From assembly GCA_037176705.1 (NCBI GenBank), contig CM073887.1:25361501-25425500 (forward strand): a DNA stretch of 64,000 nt. The letters run 5' to 3'. Positions 1-11,470 of this stretch are shown here, in pieces; the first letter of the stretch is position 1, and every line of letters begins with the position of its first letter. The translations under genes were made by a program, and so were the position numbers. Source of the stretch: Molossus alvarezi. Lineage: Eukaryota > Chordata > Mammalia > Chiroptera > Molossidae. The notes under the pieces were generated by a model that did not search any database, was not told the DNA's origin, and saw only the letters and a list, made by a program, of their open reading frames with translations.

Positions 1-117
1 TCCCTTACCAGGAATTGAACCTGAAACCTAGGTATGTGCCCTGACCAGGAATCAAACCTGCCCAATCTTTTGGTGTATGGGACAACACCCCAACCACTGA
101 ACCACTCAGCCAGAACA
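1..117 (-). repeat. Ves-type SINE, cut by the window start
   Basis: Read on the minus strand, it starts at 117 with GTTCTGGCTGAGTGGTTCAG, has a tRNA-like B box (GGTTTGATTCC) and continues as TCAGGGCACAT. The 3' part lies outside the window. It is diverged from the other copies. Confidence 0.75.
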
Positions 118-832
118 ACTCCTTTTTTTTTTTTTTTTTTTTGTTTCAATTCCAAACTGTAATTCTCCTCTGAAAACCCAAACTCCTGAATAGCAAACAT
201 ATTTTTATTTGATGAATGAACTCTGACCACCAGCCATTTGGAGGTCAGTGGTAAAGAAGACTGTTGGGCGTGGGTGATGCCCACGCTGGGGCCCGTGGAA
301 ACTGGTGTCCTGATCACTACACGGCTGCTCAGAGGTTCAGGATGTGGAGGAGGTCACACCTGCCATGCTTTGTCCCCTCAACCCCTGTCTTGTCACACTG
401 TTCCTAGCCCTGGGGAATGGAAACAGTTTACCAGTAGGTAGTCTCCCATGCCCTTTCCTAAACTTTAACCCTTTACCCCCCAGAGCAGAACAGTGAGCAT
501 GTCAGGAGTTATCTCCTCTGCTCATGGTAAGGAAGCCATGCTCTGACACTAAGCTACTTGCTTAAAGTCAATCAGCAAAACTAGGAATCAACACCTGGCC
601 CTGCACTAATCGCAGGAGAGAGACAATCATGGGGGAACCAATGATAGTTTGCATGCTTTCAAAAAAACACATTATTACAGGAAATAGAAGCCCTGGAGAA
701 CTAGCCTGTGGGAGTGAAGAGAATCCTGCCTCGCTGTTCAGTCTGTGCCCTGAGGAGGGGGGAACCGGTTTAGGAGCGAATGGGAGCTGACTTCAGGCTT
801 GCAGTCTTGGCAAGCCCTGCGCGCTGGTGCAA

Positions 833-847
833 AGCGCCATCTGCTGG
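833..847 (-). promoter_or_regulatory. CTCF-like core motif
   Basis: The minus strand reads CCAGCAGATGGCGCT, which fits the CTCF core CCASYAGRKGGCRS at every position. It lies in unassigned intron, not in a recognised repeat. Whether it is bound is unknown. Confidence 0.4.
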
Positions 848-959
848 AGGGAAGGGCACCTGATTCATACAACAGGGGTCTGTGGAGTCAAGTTAGTCAA
901 AACTGAATTCAAATTTCATCCGTTCTAGGGCATGGGGCATCATATCAGAATACATGGTA

Positions 960-1115
960 CCTCCGTGTATATGGTGACCTCCTCTCCTCTCCTTCTAGCT
1001 CCGTGACCTTGGGCATGTTACTTGAGCTACCCGAGTCTCAGTTCCCCAACTATATAGTTGTAGCATAAACATATTTCCTTTGTAGGCAGTTTCAGGGATT
1101 AAGTCCCTGTAAAAC
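960..1115 (+). repeat. MIR SINE remnant
   Basis: It contains the MIR core as CCGTGACCTTGGGCATGTTA, followed by CTGAGTC-like text and an A/T-rich GGATTAAG end. Typical old, diverged MIR in the forward orientation. Confidence 0.65.
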
Positions 1116-1351
1116 TCTACAATACAAAATTTTAAACATAACAACATTTTAATATTTAATTCCATAATTAAGACTAGAAAAAATTCACTGTAAATATCTG
1201 TACTTCCCCCTTGGTTCCCTTATCAAAATGAGAATGGAAACGTATATCAATAGAGTGGTATTATTGAAATCTTAGATTGGCTTTTAGTTTTACACTAATG
1301 ATGTCTATATTTTATAAAATATTATTTGACTTTTTATTTCTATTAATGTTT

Positions 1352-1588
1352 AATCCTCACATGAGGATATTTTTCTATTTGTCATTAGATAGAGTGTGAG
1401 GGATGGAGAGAGAGGGAGGGAAGGAGAGAAACATTGATGTAAGAGACACATCAACTGGTTGCCTCCCAAACAACCTGACCAGGGCCGGGGATGAACCACA
1501 ACCAAGGACAAGCCCTTGACCAGAATCCATCCCACCACTCATTGGTCCACAGGCCCACGCTCTGACCACTGAGCAAACTGGCCAGGGC
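1352..1588 (-). repeat. Ves SINE, subtype with TCCTC...GAGGA 3' end
   Basis: Minus-strand copy starting GCCCTGGCCAGTTTGCTCAG at 1588 and ending near 1352 in TCCTCATGTGAGGAT. The CT-rich block and the GATGTGTCTCTTACATCAATG segment are present. It is in the same sense as the cadherin gene. Confidence 0.85.
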
Positions 1589-1928
1589 TTATTTCACTTT
1601 TTTAAAATCTACAAATATAAAAGAAGGTTGGTGGAAAAAATTAGACTTTATAAAAGGATTTATTCAATCCAGTTCTGACTGTATGTCTAATTTAGAATAA
1701 GAGCCATATATTAGTAATATGTAGGTGAGAAGCAAGAGAAGTATGAATCATTATAGATAAAATTATATTCATTTTTATTTTATTTTAAAACCACAAGATG
1801 ATAATCAATAAGGTATGTTCTAAAGACTGTGATTTTAATTATATGCTTGTACTAATGTTATAACTAAAAGATTTGGGGTTTTGTCAATTACAATTTTAAA
1901 GGAATAAGCGGAAGCTACAAAATTCTAC

Positions 1929-2942
1929 CTGTATGAGGATTCATCATGAAGAACTTTCCATCAGACAAAAGGAAATACGACAGCTGTCCGTTCTTCCCCG
2001 AGTCTCTGTCCATCGCTGTAATCCTGCCTATTACCCCTTGGGGCAGGGGGCTCTCCTCCACTTTCAAAAACAACACATCATGCAAGAAGGCAGGAGAATT
2101 GTCGTTCTCGTCCAGGACATGAACAATTACGGAAGTGCTCACATTTTGTGACCATCTGTCCTCCGGGATCCGGGCAAACACTCTCAAGTTATATGTTTGG
2201 GTGGATTCATAGTCGAGCTGTCGCCGCAGAGAAATCCAGCCTGTGTACGGGTGCAGGGCAAACACCGCAGCGCCGGCGCTGGGTTCCAGCCAGTACAGGA
2301 GCCGGGACCTGCGCTGGGCGCCAAGCGCGTGGGCCTGGATCTGCAGTATCGGGGTTGTGGGTGAGAGAGACTCGCTAACTTCTACTTGATAGACCAGATT
2401 TCCAAAAATCAAGGGCGGGCTCGAGTCTGGTTTTTCGATAACGATCGTCAGCACAAACAGGGATGCTCGAGGCGGAACGCCGAGGTCCTGGGCCCTGAGG
2501 GTCAGCGTGTGATTCCGGGCCACACTGCCACCCAGACTGGCATTGAGGTACACCAGCCCCAGCCCGGCGTCCACGGCAAAGAGGCCTGGATTCTGGCTGG
2601 CGATGGAGTACCGGACGAACCCATTGCAACCACTGTCCTTGTCTTCCGCACGCACCCGGTACAAGGCTGCGCCGGGCAGAGTGGTCGGGGATATTTTGAC
2701 CTCGTCTGAGGCTTTGGGAAACACTGGATGGTTGTCGTTGACATCGACCACGGTTATGTTGACCTCAGTGCTGCTGCAGGCAGGGGAGCTGCCGAGCTGC
2801 GCCTGGACCGTGAGCACAACCACGGGCTGCGTCTCGTGATCCAGGGGCTTCTGGGTTCGAATGGTGCCCAGCCACGGGTGAATAGAGAACTTTCTGTGCA
2901 GATCCCCAGAGGAGATTCTGTAGAAAATTGGCTCTGAGGAAT
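1929..2942 (-). CDS. DCHS2: Large cadherin exon, probable DCHS2 (fourth exon in window)
   Basis: This is a long internal exon of 1014 nt (338 codons) on the minus strand, phase 1 at both ends. The acceptor is TTTTTTGATTCAG before ATTCC, and the donor is CATACAG then GTAGAA. With the base carried from the previous exon it starts NSSEPIFYRISSG. Approximate order: the rest of one EC repeat, a canonical linker (DVNDNHPVF), a second repeat with DKDSGCNG, a degenerate joint (IEKPDSSPPLIF) instead of DxNDN, a third repeat with YWLEPSAG and LDYEST, a canonical linker (DENDNSPAF), and the start of a further repeat with DRDSGKNG ending at NPHTG. Several N-glycosylation sequons are visible (NITV, NASL, NHTL, NVST). 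The exon is GC- and CpG-rich compared with its introns. Long single exons spanning several EC repeats occur in Dachsous and Fat genes. An ATG-initiated reading could extend past either splice site into intron, but the splice-site boundaries are preferred. Confidence 0.85.
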
Positions 2943-3980
2943 CTGAATCAAAAAAGGAAAAGAATGGATAAAAATAAAGCAATCACTGTACGTCCAAAGA
3001 ATGTACCTCCTAGAAACACTGAAATCTGAAAATATTAACGTATACTTCATCCGCAGAGAATACTATGCAATGTCTGTGTCTTCCTTAGCTCTCCAAAGTC
3101 GGTTGAAAGTGGACACATGGACTAAGATGATTTAGTGGACACAGGTAGTGAGCAATGGTCAAAAAGCAAAGCACAGGTTTCACTATGTCTTCATTCCTCT
3201 TGCGTTAGGTAGAAGGGAAGGATATTCAGAACATTATTTGGGCACCTACTTAATATGCTTGAGGAAGCCAACTTAAGTTTATGTTGATGTTTCTCTATGA
3301 TATCTACCTCCACAAAAGTTAAGGGAAGGGACAGAGAAGGGGAAAGGAGGGAACTGGGAGCAGGGCAGGATCCGGCTTTTGAACAAATAATTCCCTCCTA
3401 GGAGTTTCTCCTGCGGAGAAACGTCTACAGGTCATACAAGGACGTTGCTTGAGTACTACTTGGCCTAACAAGATACTCTAAATCATTCAAATTGGTAGCA
3501 AGAGAGAAATGTTTAATAAAACGTGCTTTATATCTAAGTTGAAATACATTCAAACATTTTAAAATGACTCAAAATTATATACAGTTACCTGCAAAGTTAC
3601 ACAATATAAAGTAGAAAAAAGCATACAGTAGAAAAAAAAGATAGTTGTATGATAACCAAGATACTAGGATATATTTTTTGTGAAAATTTTATAAGTGTGT
3701 GTGTGTTTTTGGGGAGTGGGACATAGAAGATGGATACTTTCTACACTGAGTTTTTTGTTGTTGTTGTTTTAAACTTTCTTTTAAAAATACCTATTACTTT
3801 TGTGATTAGAAAAAAATTATAGGATAGAAATAACATTGAAGAAACCACATACTGTGTGGTGTCCACCCTTCTTGCAGGGAGAGAAGGAAAGATTCACTAG
3901 AAGACGGTACAGACAGCCTGAGAAGGTACAGGACATGTTCCAACGATCATTTCAATGCAGGATAAGAAGTGAGTACTTAC
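2943..3980 (-). other. Intron between third and fourth cadherin exons
   Basis: A 1.04 kb intron bounded by GTAAGT at the donor and TTGATTCAG at the acceptor. I see no recognisable repeat. A short GTT/T-rich tract lies near 3749-3770. The phase 1 boundaries on both sides agree. Confidence 0.75.
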
Positions 3981-4217
3981 TCAAGGACTCCTTTGCTTTC
4001 ACTGTCCCCACGGGACTGTCTTCAGGCACGTCTTCATAAACCGAGAAAGTGTACTTAGGCCTTTCAAATTCAGCGGGTGCCAGAGTTGTCTGAAGAATAT
4101 GTATAGTGACATGGGCGTCAATGACAGATGTGAGCCCGCCACCATCTCGAGCACAGGCCGTCAGCAGAAGTGTAGTAGATTCTAAATGACTAAGTGTCGA
4201 TGTTAAGTAAATAATTC
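3981..4217 (-). CDS. DCHS2: Cadherin exon, probable DCHS2 (third exon in window)
   Basis: This is an internal exon of 237 nt on the minus strand. The acceptor has a good pyrimidine tract (TTTCCCTTCCCCAG), and the donor is CTTGA then GTAAGT. It is phase 1 at both ends, so it could be skipped without breaking the frame. It completes the EC repeat begun in the previous exon (split Gly codon, then IIYLTSTLSHLEST, LLLTACARDGGG) and starts the next repeat (RPKYTFSVYEDVPEDSPVGTV). The joint between the two repeats reads IHILQTTLAPAEF, where a DxNDNxP calcium linker would normally stand, so those ligands are missing. The following KAKESL, which continues into NSSEP in the next exon, also lacks the usual DxDxGxN motif. 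The reading frame is otherwise clean, so I take this as divergence of the repeat and not as decay. Confidence 0.8.
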
Positions 4218-4317
4218 CTGGGGAAGGGAAAGAAAGAATTAAAACTCACCTAACATGCAATAAATACTGGTGAGCTATAGAACATCTGATCCGTTGATTC
4301 TACTGTGATGGTTAATT

Positions 4318-4480
4318 TTATATCAACTTGAGGGCCAAGATATTTGGTCATACACTATTCTGTGCGTCTGTGTGAGGGTGTTTCTAGATAGAGATAGATA
4401 TAAATATAGATATAATGATATAGATATAGATACAGAGCTCCTGTTGATTTTATTGCTCTGGAGAACCCTAATACATCCAC
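4318..4480 (+). repeat. Old interspersed repeat remnant interrupted by GATA-rich tract
   Basis: The left part (GTTAATTTTATATCAACTTG, then TATTTGGTCA) and the right part (CTCTGGAGAACCCTAATACA) resemble the two ends of a common old mammalian repeat. The middle is replaced by a GATA/ATAGAT-rich tract at about 4385-4432. I cannot name the class with confidence. Confidence 0.45.
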
Positions 4481-4781
4481 ATTGCAAACAAAGACTTGAG
4501 TATGTATATTTGCAAAATGACGGTCCAAAATCTGTCAAGTAAACAATATTTTCCTAGAGTTTAAACAGTGAACATCCTGTAAGTATATCGATTCAGCAGA
4601 AAAACATAATTTCTGCTGCCTTTGTTAGGCCTGACTACCATAGCACGCACCCAGACGTAATGTCAACAAAGTCGGTTAGTAAGAAATGACAGAGATGATC
4701 CTGCGATAACACATCTCAACGTTACATATCAACATGGAAGCACTACATCAACGTTAACTCCTATAAAGAGTGCTTACCTCA

Positions 4782-4939
4782 GCCCTGGCCAATTTGGCTC
4801 AGCAGTTAGAGCATCGGCCTGCGGACCAGAGAGTCCCAGGTTCGGTTCCCGCTAAGGGCATGTACCTTGGTTGCAGTTTGTCCCCGGCCCAGGTTGGGGT
4901 TGTGTGGGTGGCAACCAGTCTATGTGTCTCTCTGGCATT

Positions 4940-4987
<48 letters not shown>

Positions 4988-5054
4988 CCCCCTCTCCCTC
5001 CTGTTCTATCAGAAGATAAATGCAAAAATGTCCTCTGGTGAGGATAAAAAAATT
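4782..5054 (+). repeat. Ves SINE with expanded CT tract
   Basis: Starts GCCCTGGCCAATTTGGCTCA, with B box GGTTCGGTTCC. It has a pure CT run at 4940-4983 and ends TCCTCTGGTGAGGAT. Flanks at 4766-4781 and 5055-5070 look like a diverged target-site duplication (13 of 16 bases match). Confidence 0.88.
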
Positions 5055-5177
5055 AAGAGTATTTACCTTAGAACCTCGTATATATAGTAGGCATTCAAAG
5101 AATGAATTTGCTGGGGGAAGGGTCAGGAGTCCTACTTCTGAAGGGAAGTGCTTTGTTAAGAACAAAAAAGTTTTCCA

Positions 5178-5365
5178 GCCCTGGCTGGGTGTCTCAGTTG
5201 GTTGGAGCATCATCCCATACACAGAAAAGTTGGAAAAGTTGCAGGTTCAACTCCCAGTCAGGGCATGTGTGGGAGGCAAGCAATCAATGTATCTCTCTCA
5301 CATTGATGTTTCTCTCTCTCTCTCCCTCCCTTCTCCTCTCTAAAATCATTAAAAAAAAAAAAAAA
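5178..5365 (+). repeat. Older bat SINE, Ves-related
   Basis: Starts GCCCTGGCTGGGTGTCTCAG with TTGGTTGGAGCATCATCCCA, a B box (GGTTCAACTCC), a CT-rich block and an A-tail at 5351-5365. It is shorter than the other copies and apparently has an internal deletion. Confidence 0.8.
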
Positions 5366-6829
5366 GCTTTCCAAACCTTTTAAAACAGTGCCTGACTATG
5401 CAAAGGTAAATTCTTCCAATCTCAGTTCTTCAGTAGGTTTTGAAAAGGAAGTGCTCATTATCTTATTCCTCCATGTCTCATTTCACGGCAGTCTTAGAAG
5501 TAAAGCCTTCACACTAGGGTGTCTACATTAATCTATTTCAAACACATCCCCCACCAACCTCCCACACACACTTATTTGTATATATGTATACATGCATATA
5601 TATCTACACATATGTGTGTGTGCTGTACAAATATATATACAATTGCTGATCTACCCCAGATTTTTCTGTAATGATGGGTTAGTCAGTTCTGCATAAACAA
5701 GAAACCTGTTCATCAATTGTTAAGCCAAGAATTTACTGTAACGTGGTATGGACTGGGATGACACTTGGGCAAGAGAAGCACAGATACTTTCCAGAGGAAC
5801 CCCCTTCATCCAGGGTTCAAAGAATCCTCCCAGATAAGGATCCAAGCATGCAGTAAAAAAATCACAGAACACCTGGGGAAATATGTGAATGTGGATAAGA
5901 CTGCATAGCAACAGCAGATTTTGACTGGGAAAGACTTCAGGAAATATAAATGAATGAAAGACTCCAGTTAAAAGACACAATTTATTGGAATAGATTTCAA
6001 AATAAATCCAAACACATGTTTATAAGAAAGACACCTGAATGAAAAGGACACGCTGGGCAATGTCTTCCCTAACCTCATGCTCCTTAACTCCTGCAATCGA
6101 CGTGACACGTGATGTCCTCCTGCTTTTGGACTCATTTCCTTGGTTATATGTTAGTTCTCTTTTGCATTTCCCCCAAATTCCTGGGGTTTCTACCTTCTCC
6201 TCAAACATGCTCCTCCTTAAACGTCCAAGCATTTCTCTATTCTAAGCATTTCTCTCTGTTCCAGTCACTGGAGGGTCTCAAAGGGTATTTCCTCACTGCC
6301 TGCATCAAATCACCATGGATACTTGCAAATCAAAATTCTCAGGCTCTTACACAGATATTCTGCTTTCTAGATGTGGGGAAGGATTCAGGAATTGCATTTG
6401 TTTACAGGCTTCGCCAGCAATTTCTGTTTACTCAAAAGTTTAAAAAAACACTGCCATATAATCTCTCCTTCAAAATATGTTCTTCAATATTTACTCCCCA
6501 TGTCTTCCCACCTGAATTATAGTTCTATGCCTCTTTCTAGGTGGTATTTCTTCTGGGGCATTTATCAGTTTGACATCAGTTGGACTATCAATTATCTTAG
6601 TTAAAATTAAGTATGTGTGACTCATCTTTCCTTAACAAATCAGCCACCATTCTTATATTCTTTTCCTCCTAAAATATCCTCAATTAGTTCCTTCCTCTTT
6701 GTTTTTATTACTGTCTCCTTAGTACCAACCTCATAATTTTACCCCTACATTACAATAACAATATATTATTATATCTTTTCTGTTCATTTATATTTCCTGT
6801 TCAAATTTCCTCGCCCTATCATCCGCCTC

Positions 6830-7020
6830 GCACACTGTTGCCAGGGTAATTTTCCTTAAATGTCACGTTCACCATAATGGGTCAGTGCTCAAACTCTATG
6901 TCAATTCTTATTTTCTATAATAATCAAGTTTAAACTTCTCTGCCATGCTTTGAAATTCCTTCGTAAGTCACCTCACTTAAGGTAGCTTCTCCTCCTGTGG
7001 CCCATCGCTCCACGTCAGAC
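6830..7020 (+). repeat. L2 LINE remnant
   Basis: The wording GCCAGGGTAATTTTCCTTAA, then GTCAGTGCTCAAAC, CAAGTTTAAACTTC and TTTGAAATTCCTTCG follows the usual order of an L2 3' region. Strongly diverged. Confidence 0.45.
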
Positions 7021-8022
7021 ATAATAATCTCTGTTGTCATCAATATGGGTAACATGTATGATATAACAACCCCCAGCTCATGGGATGCAACTGTAGAGTG
7101 ACTTTATTTTTTCCTCTCTCATTTAAATTTACCTTGTAGGGCAAATGGTGATTCCTCTGCCCCTAAGTCAAAATTTAGGAAGCTCCTACAACTTCTATAA
7201 TCACTGACAAAATTCTTTCTGTTACTTTAAGTCACAAAACAGTCTCAATTTAACAATTTGAGTATGAAGGTCCATATAATAATCGGAATGCTAAACTCAG
7301 AGTTCAGGTGGGGCATGTGCTGTGGGGGCATGTGCTCCTCCCTTCTCTGCTTGCTTCAGACCTCGGACCTGCAGCTGCCTTGACAGGTGAGCACACCTGT
7401 CTTCAGACTGCCCACTCACTGGTTCCTTGTCTCCTGGACAGCTGGCCGCACTCAGAGCTGCTCCCTCTGACCCTTTCCTGCAAGATCAGAAACAAGCCCA
7501 CACCAGCTGTCTCTGCCACAGACGACCCACGCCCGGGAGAAACCCTAAGTACGCTTTGCCCTTACAAACTCCTGGGGGCAGGCTGTCTCCACCCCAGAAA
7601 ACGTCTCCTTTGTTCCATCAGTCATTCTCCCTTTAGATTTCTCAGGTGAGAGACAGACTTGAGTCCATTAGCTCCAAACTGCAGAGAACACACACGAAGT
7701 TCTCTGAGAAGTCAGTAAGGTACTATATGGGTACCGCACCCTGGAGAACCCACAAACCCGCAGCAGCCCTCTCCAAATGATCAACCCTGGTATCTCCAAT
7801 TTCTCAACTTTGTATACCTTTGACAAGGTGGGTAAAGTTCAGAACAGCAAAATTGCTTTCTTGTACCTCCTTTGGCAATCCTTCACGAAGTGAGACCCGG
7901 AGGATGACTCGGGCCATGGAGAAGGTGAAAATGTGGGTATGGGAAGAGGAGAGGGGAGGGAACAATCAAATGATCTCAGCAGAAGAAAAACATGTAATGT
8001 ACCCGCAGAAGAAGCATGGCAA

Positions 8023-8140
8023 ATGCAAGGAGGAGGAGGAGGAGCAGGAACAGGAGGAAGAGGAGCAGGAGCAGGAGGAAGAGGAGGAGGAGCAGGAACA
8101 GGAGGAAGAGGAGCAGGAGCAGGAGGAAGGGGAGAAGAAG
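8023..8140 (+). repeat. Purine-rich minisatellite, 48 bp period
   Basis: GGAGGA/GAGCAG sequence. The unit starting GAGCAGGAACAGGAGG at 8042 recurs at 8090, giving a 48 bp period with about two and a half copies. In one frame it reads as a Glu/Gln-rich tract inside a 110-codon opening (7820-8152) with no other coding signal. I treat it as a simple-sequence expansion, not a gene. Confidence 0.75.
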
Positions 8141-9146
8141 TGGTCGGTATAAGGAAGGATCACAGAGATTAAAGGGAAGGTTACTGCACATGAGGACACA
8201 CAGGAAAGCAGGCAGACCATGAGGGCCTGGTTTAAGCATAACAAGGATTTGCTCTTCAGCCAAAGAGCCATAGGAAGTCATGAAAGATTTAGGCAGGGGG
8301 GCAAAATGACCAGATCTGTCTTTCTATATTTGAACAAGGTCCATTTGATGCCTACATATATAAATTTTACTAGGCTTCCTCTGAGCCAGTGACTACTTTA
8401 GTTGCCCTTCAAAGTGGACTCTGTCCAGTAAAGCAATGCCTACTAGAGACCAGGAAGAAACTAGTGAGCTTCTGTGAACACACATCACTTAGAAGAGGGG
8501 AGTGTTCAGGTTAAGGACAGTATGGTTTGTCCTTCCATAGGCTGCGTGTTTCAAAACATTCACTTCTTTTTTTTGACATGTGAATATAAAGAGTAGTCAT
8601 TAAACTTATTTACTTGAATCCAACATTCTTAAAAAAACTGAACTGTCTATTAAAATTGAGGAGGCAGAAAATGTAGTTCTATAATATATATTACATATAA
8701 ATTGCATAATATATATAATAATGAAATAGTAAATAAAATAAATAGCCCTCTTCCTATATCTTTTGTCAGCTTAAAATTTATGACACTGTATTTTAGTACT
8801 TTAGAGTACAGTGATTAATTGGCTCTCATTTCTTTATTACTCTTGCAAATTATCATTAACCAGCCATTCAGGGGGCCAACTTTAACTGTAAAACAGACAC
8901 AAAATCATTTACAGAGCACTGATTATTTTGTGCTTTAATTACTGGGTGCGTGGGTTTATATATACCAATTTTAATGTATAAATTGTCTATTATCTTTATC
9001 TTGTCACTTTTTATTTAAAAGAGGCTACTGCTGGAATAAAATTTATTTTAATTAATAGATTAATAAAAGAACTTAAAGACAAAGGCCCTCTCTTAAATTT
9101 AATATATATAAAATCATGTTCTACTAATTAAGCAATACTTTCTTTT

Positions 9147-9354
9147 TTAAAAAATAATTTTTTATTGTTTTTTTTTGTTTTTTTGGAGAGAGAGAGAAAC
9201 GTCAACATGAGAGAGAAGCATTGATCAGCTGCCTCCAGCACACCCCCTACTGGGATCCAGCCCACAACCCGGGCATCTGCCCTGACTAGGAACCGAACCA
9301 GGACCTCTCAGTCCATCAGACAACCCTCGATCCACTGAGCCACACCAGCCAGGA
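9147..9354 (-). repeat. Ves SINE, GGGGGC-type subtype
   Basis: Minus-strand copy with head CTGGCTGGTGTGGCTCAGTG, a B box, and CCAGTAGGGGGTGTGC in the middle. Flanks AAGCAATACTT and AAGCAATTCTT form a near-perfect target-site duplication. Same sense as the cadherin gene. Confidence 0.85.
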
Positions 9355-9739
9355 AAGCAATTCTTATGTTCATAATCAAACCTCCTGAAAAAATGGGATA
9401 TTCTTAACTAAGGTGGTAATTCCTATTTAGAATATACTGTAGGTCATTACTACCATTGTGAGTTATGGGATAGCTAAAAACAAAACAAGCACAAAATCTT
9501 GACCTTCACCAAACACGGAGTTGGTAAGTATGGTTTTCTCAAAAACAGAGGTAGGCCAAAAACTATGAGATATCAGTATTACTTTCTTATTGGTTATTGA
9601 TAATTATGATATCTCTCCTATATTTAATTTGTGAGAATATAGAAACTTATTTACCAAAGAGATGACAGTATGCTATTTATTTCGCACACAAATCTGGGTA
9701 ACTACGTTGTAGTGGCTAACAGGAATAGAATGGATTCAA

Positions 9740-10835
9740 AATTCGATCTGATATTGACAACTAAAACAATTATCCAGAATTTATAACAAATTCATAAAAC
9801 TCAACACCAAACAACAACAACAATCTACAAACAACCCAATTAAAAATTAGGCAAAAGACCTGAATAGACACTTCTTCAAAGAGGACACATGGATGGCCAA
9901 TAGACATATGAAAAGATGCTCAACATCACTAATCATCAGAGAAATGCAAATTGAAACCACAGTGAGATGTCACCTCACACCTGTCAGAATGGCTGTCATC
10001 AATAAGTCAACAAACAATGTGTTGTCGAGGACATGGAGAGGAGGGAACTCCCATGCACTGTTGGTGGGATGCAGACTGGTGCAGCCACTGTGGAAAGCAG
10101 CATGGAGTTTCCTCAAAAAATTTAAAATGGAACTGCCTTTTGACCCAGTGGTTCTACTTTGGGGAATATATCTGAAGAAACCCAAAACACTAATTTGAAA
10201 GATTATATACACTGCTATGTTCATAGCAGCATTATTTACAATAGCCAAAATTTGGAAGCAGCCCAAGTGCCCATCAGTAGATGAGTGAATGGAAAAGCTG
10301 TGGTACATTTACACAATGGAATACTACTTGGCTATAAAAAAGAAAGAAAAATTACCTTTTGCAACAGCATGGATGAACCTGTAGATTATTGTGTTAAGTG
10401 AAATAAGCCAGTCAGAGAAAGACAAATACCATATGATTTCACTTATATGTGGAATATAAGGAACAAAATAAACTAACAAACAAAATAGAAACAGACTCAT
10501 AGATACAGAGAACAGATTGGCAGCTGTCAGAGGGGATGGGGTTTGGGGGGCTGAGTGAAAATTGTAAAGGGATTAAGCAAAAAACAAACAAAATTCATAG
10601 GCACAGACAACAGTATGGTGATTACTACGGGGGAAAGTGTATGGGGAGGTATAAGACGATAGAGTGGGGATAAATGGTGTTGAAAGACTTGACTTGGGAT
10701 GGTGAACACACAATACATTATACAGATAATGTAATTATACAATTGTGTACCTGAAACCTATGTAATTTTATTAATCAATGTCACCCCAATTAAAGCAATA
10801 GAAATAAAATTTTTTAATAAAAATTAAAAAAAAGA
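9740..10835 (+). mobile_element. 5'-truncated L1, ORF2 3' end and 3' UTR
   Basis: L1 ORF2 carboxyl-terminal text is readable in broken frames ([19 protein letters not shown], then FKMELPFDPVVLLWGIYLK), followed by the usual 3' region and an A-rich end near 10835. Frameshifts and stops show that it is dead. It overlaps no exon. Confidence 0.85.
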
Positions 10836-11008
10836 ATAATTTACTTATTTTGGAAGATTCCACTCAATTGTATTTATTCAATGGAAAAGAGTAAAAAAAA
10901 ATCAAGAGGTAATTTGGTATTTCAATAAGCTTATATAGGAAGTCACAATGAGAGATCGTTTTTTAATGCCATTTAGTTGAAATCAATGAAATCTAAATTT
11001 ATCTTAGC

Positions 11009-11009
<1 letters not shown>

Positions 11010-11050
<41 letters not shown>
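11010..11050 (+). repeat. (GT)n microsatellite
   Basis: A nearly pure GT run with one TA interruption near the end. Confidence 0.95.
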
Positions 11051-11059
11051 TTTAAGTCA

Positions 11060-11260
11060 TTATAATAGAAAGATCCTTGAAATGGAAGTTCAAGAAGTAA
11101 ATTCAAGTGTTAGGTTTCTTACTATGTCCTTGACCAAGTCACTAAGAGTCATAGGGTCTTCATTTTTCTAATTTGCGATGAGCATAAAAACATTTACCTT
11201 GCTTATCCTATAAGTTTATGTAAGGGTCAAATAGGCAATATTATGGAAAAGATGTTTAAA
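11060..11260 (+). repeat. MIR SINE remnant
   Basis: Order of GTCCTTGACCAAGTCACTAA, GGTCTTCATTTTTCT and CTATAAGTTTATGTAAGG follows the MIR core and 3' half. Diverged. Confidence 0.5.
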
Positions 11261-11289
11261 AGTGTTATTATCTGAGACAGAGCAATACA

Positions 11290-11470
11290 GGGACAGATCA
11301 CAGGTCTAGGACAAGGTTCAAGTTCAGGTCTGCCATATACCAACCATGCACCTTTAGGCAAGACACCAAATCCCTTTTTGCCTCAATTTCTTCCTCCACT
11401 AAATGAGGGAGCTTAATTGTAAGGTCCCTTTCATCTCCAAGAGTCTGTGATCTTATATTGGAAAAATGAA
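11290..11470 (+). repeat. MIR/MIR3-like remnant
   Basis: TCAAGTTCAGGTCTGCCATA, then TTTAGGCAAGACACCAAATC, CCTCAATTTCTTCCTCCACT and AAGGTCCCTTTCATCTCC follow the pattern of a MIR-family element. Confidence 0.55.

Larger units (their letters stand above)
1..1928 (-). other. Intron downstream of the large cadherin exon (continues past the window edge)
   Basis: Intron sequence in the sense of the minus-strand gene. It holds a truncated SINE at 1-117, a T-run at 122-142, an unassigned stretch at 145-950 with a CTCF-like motif at 833-847, a MIR at about 960-1115, AT-rich sequence, a Ves SINE at 1352-1588 and AT-rich unassigned sequence up to the donor. No coding exon is seen. Confidence 0.6.

Noticed and set aside
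2148..2937. Plus-strand openings of 69-107 codons across 2148-2937
   Set aside because: They are shadows of the real minus-strand cadherin exon, open because of its GC content.
4770..5383. Several openings of about 90-110 codons over SINEs, with Ser/Leu repeats
   Set aside because: They translate Ves SINE sequence and its CT tract; not genes. The same holds for openings over the other Ves copies.
7820..8152. 110-codon Glu/Gln-rich opening
   Set aside because: Half of it is the purine minisatellite; the rest has no coding signal or recognised domain.
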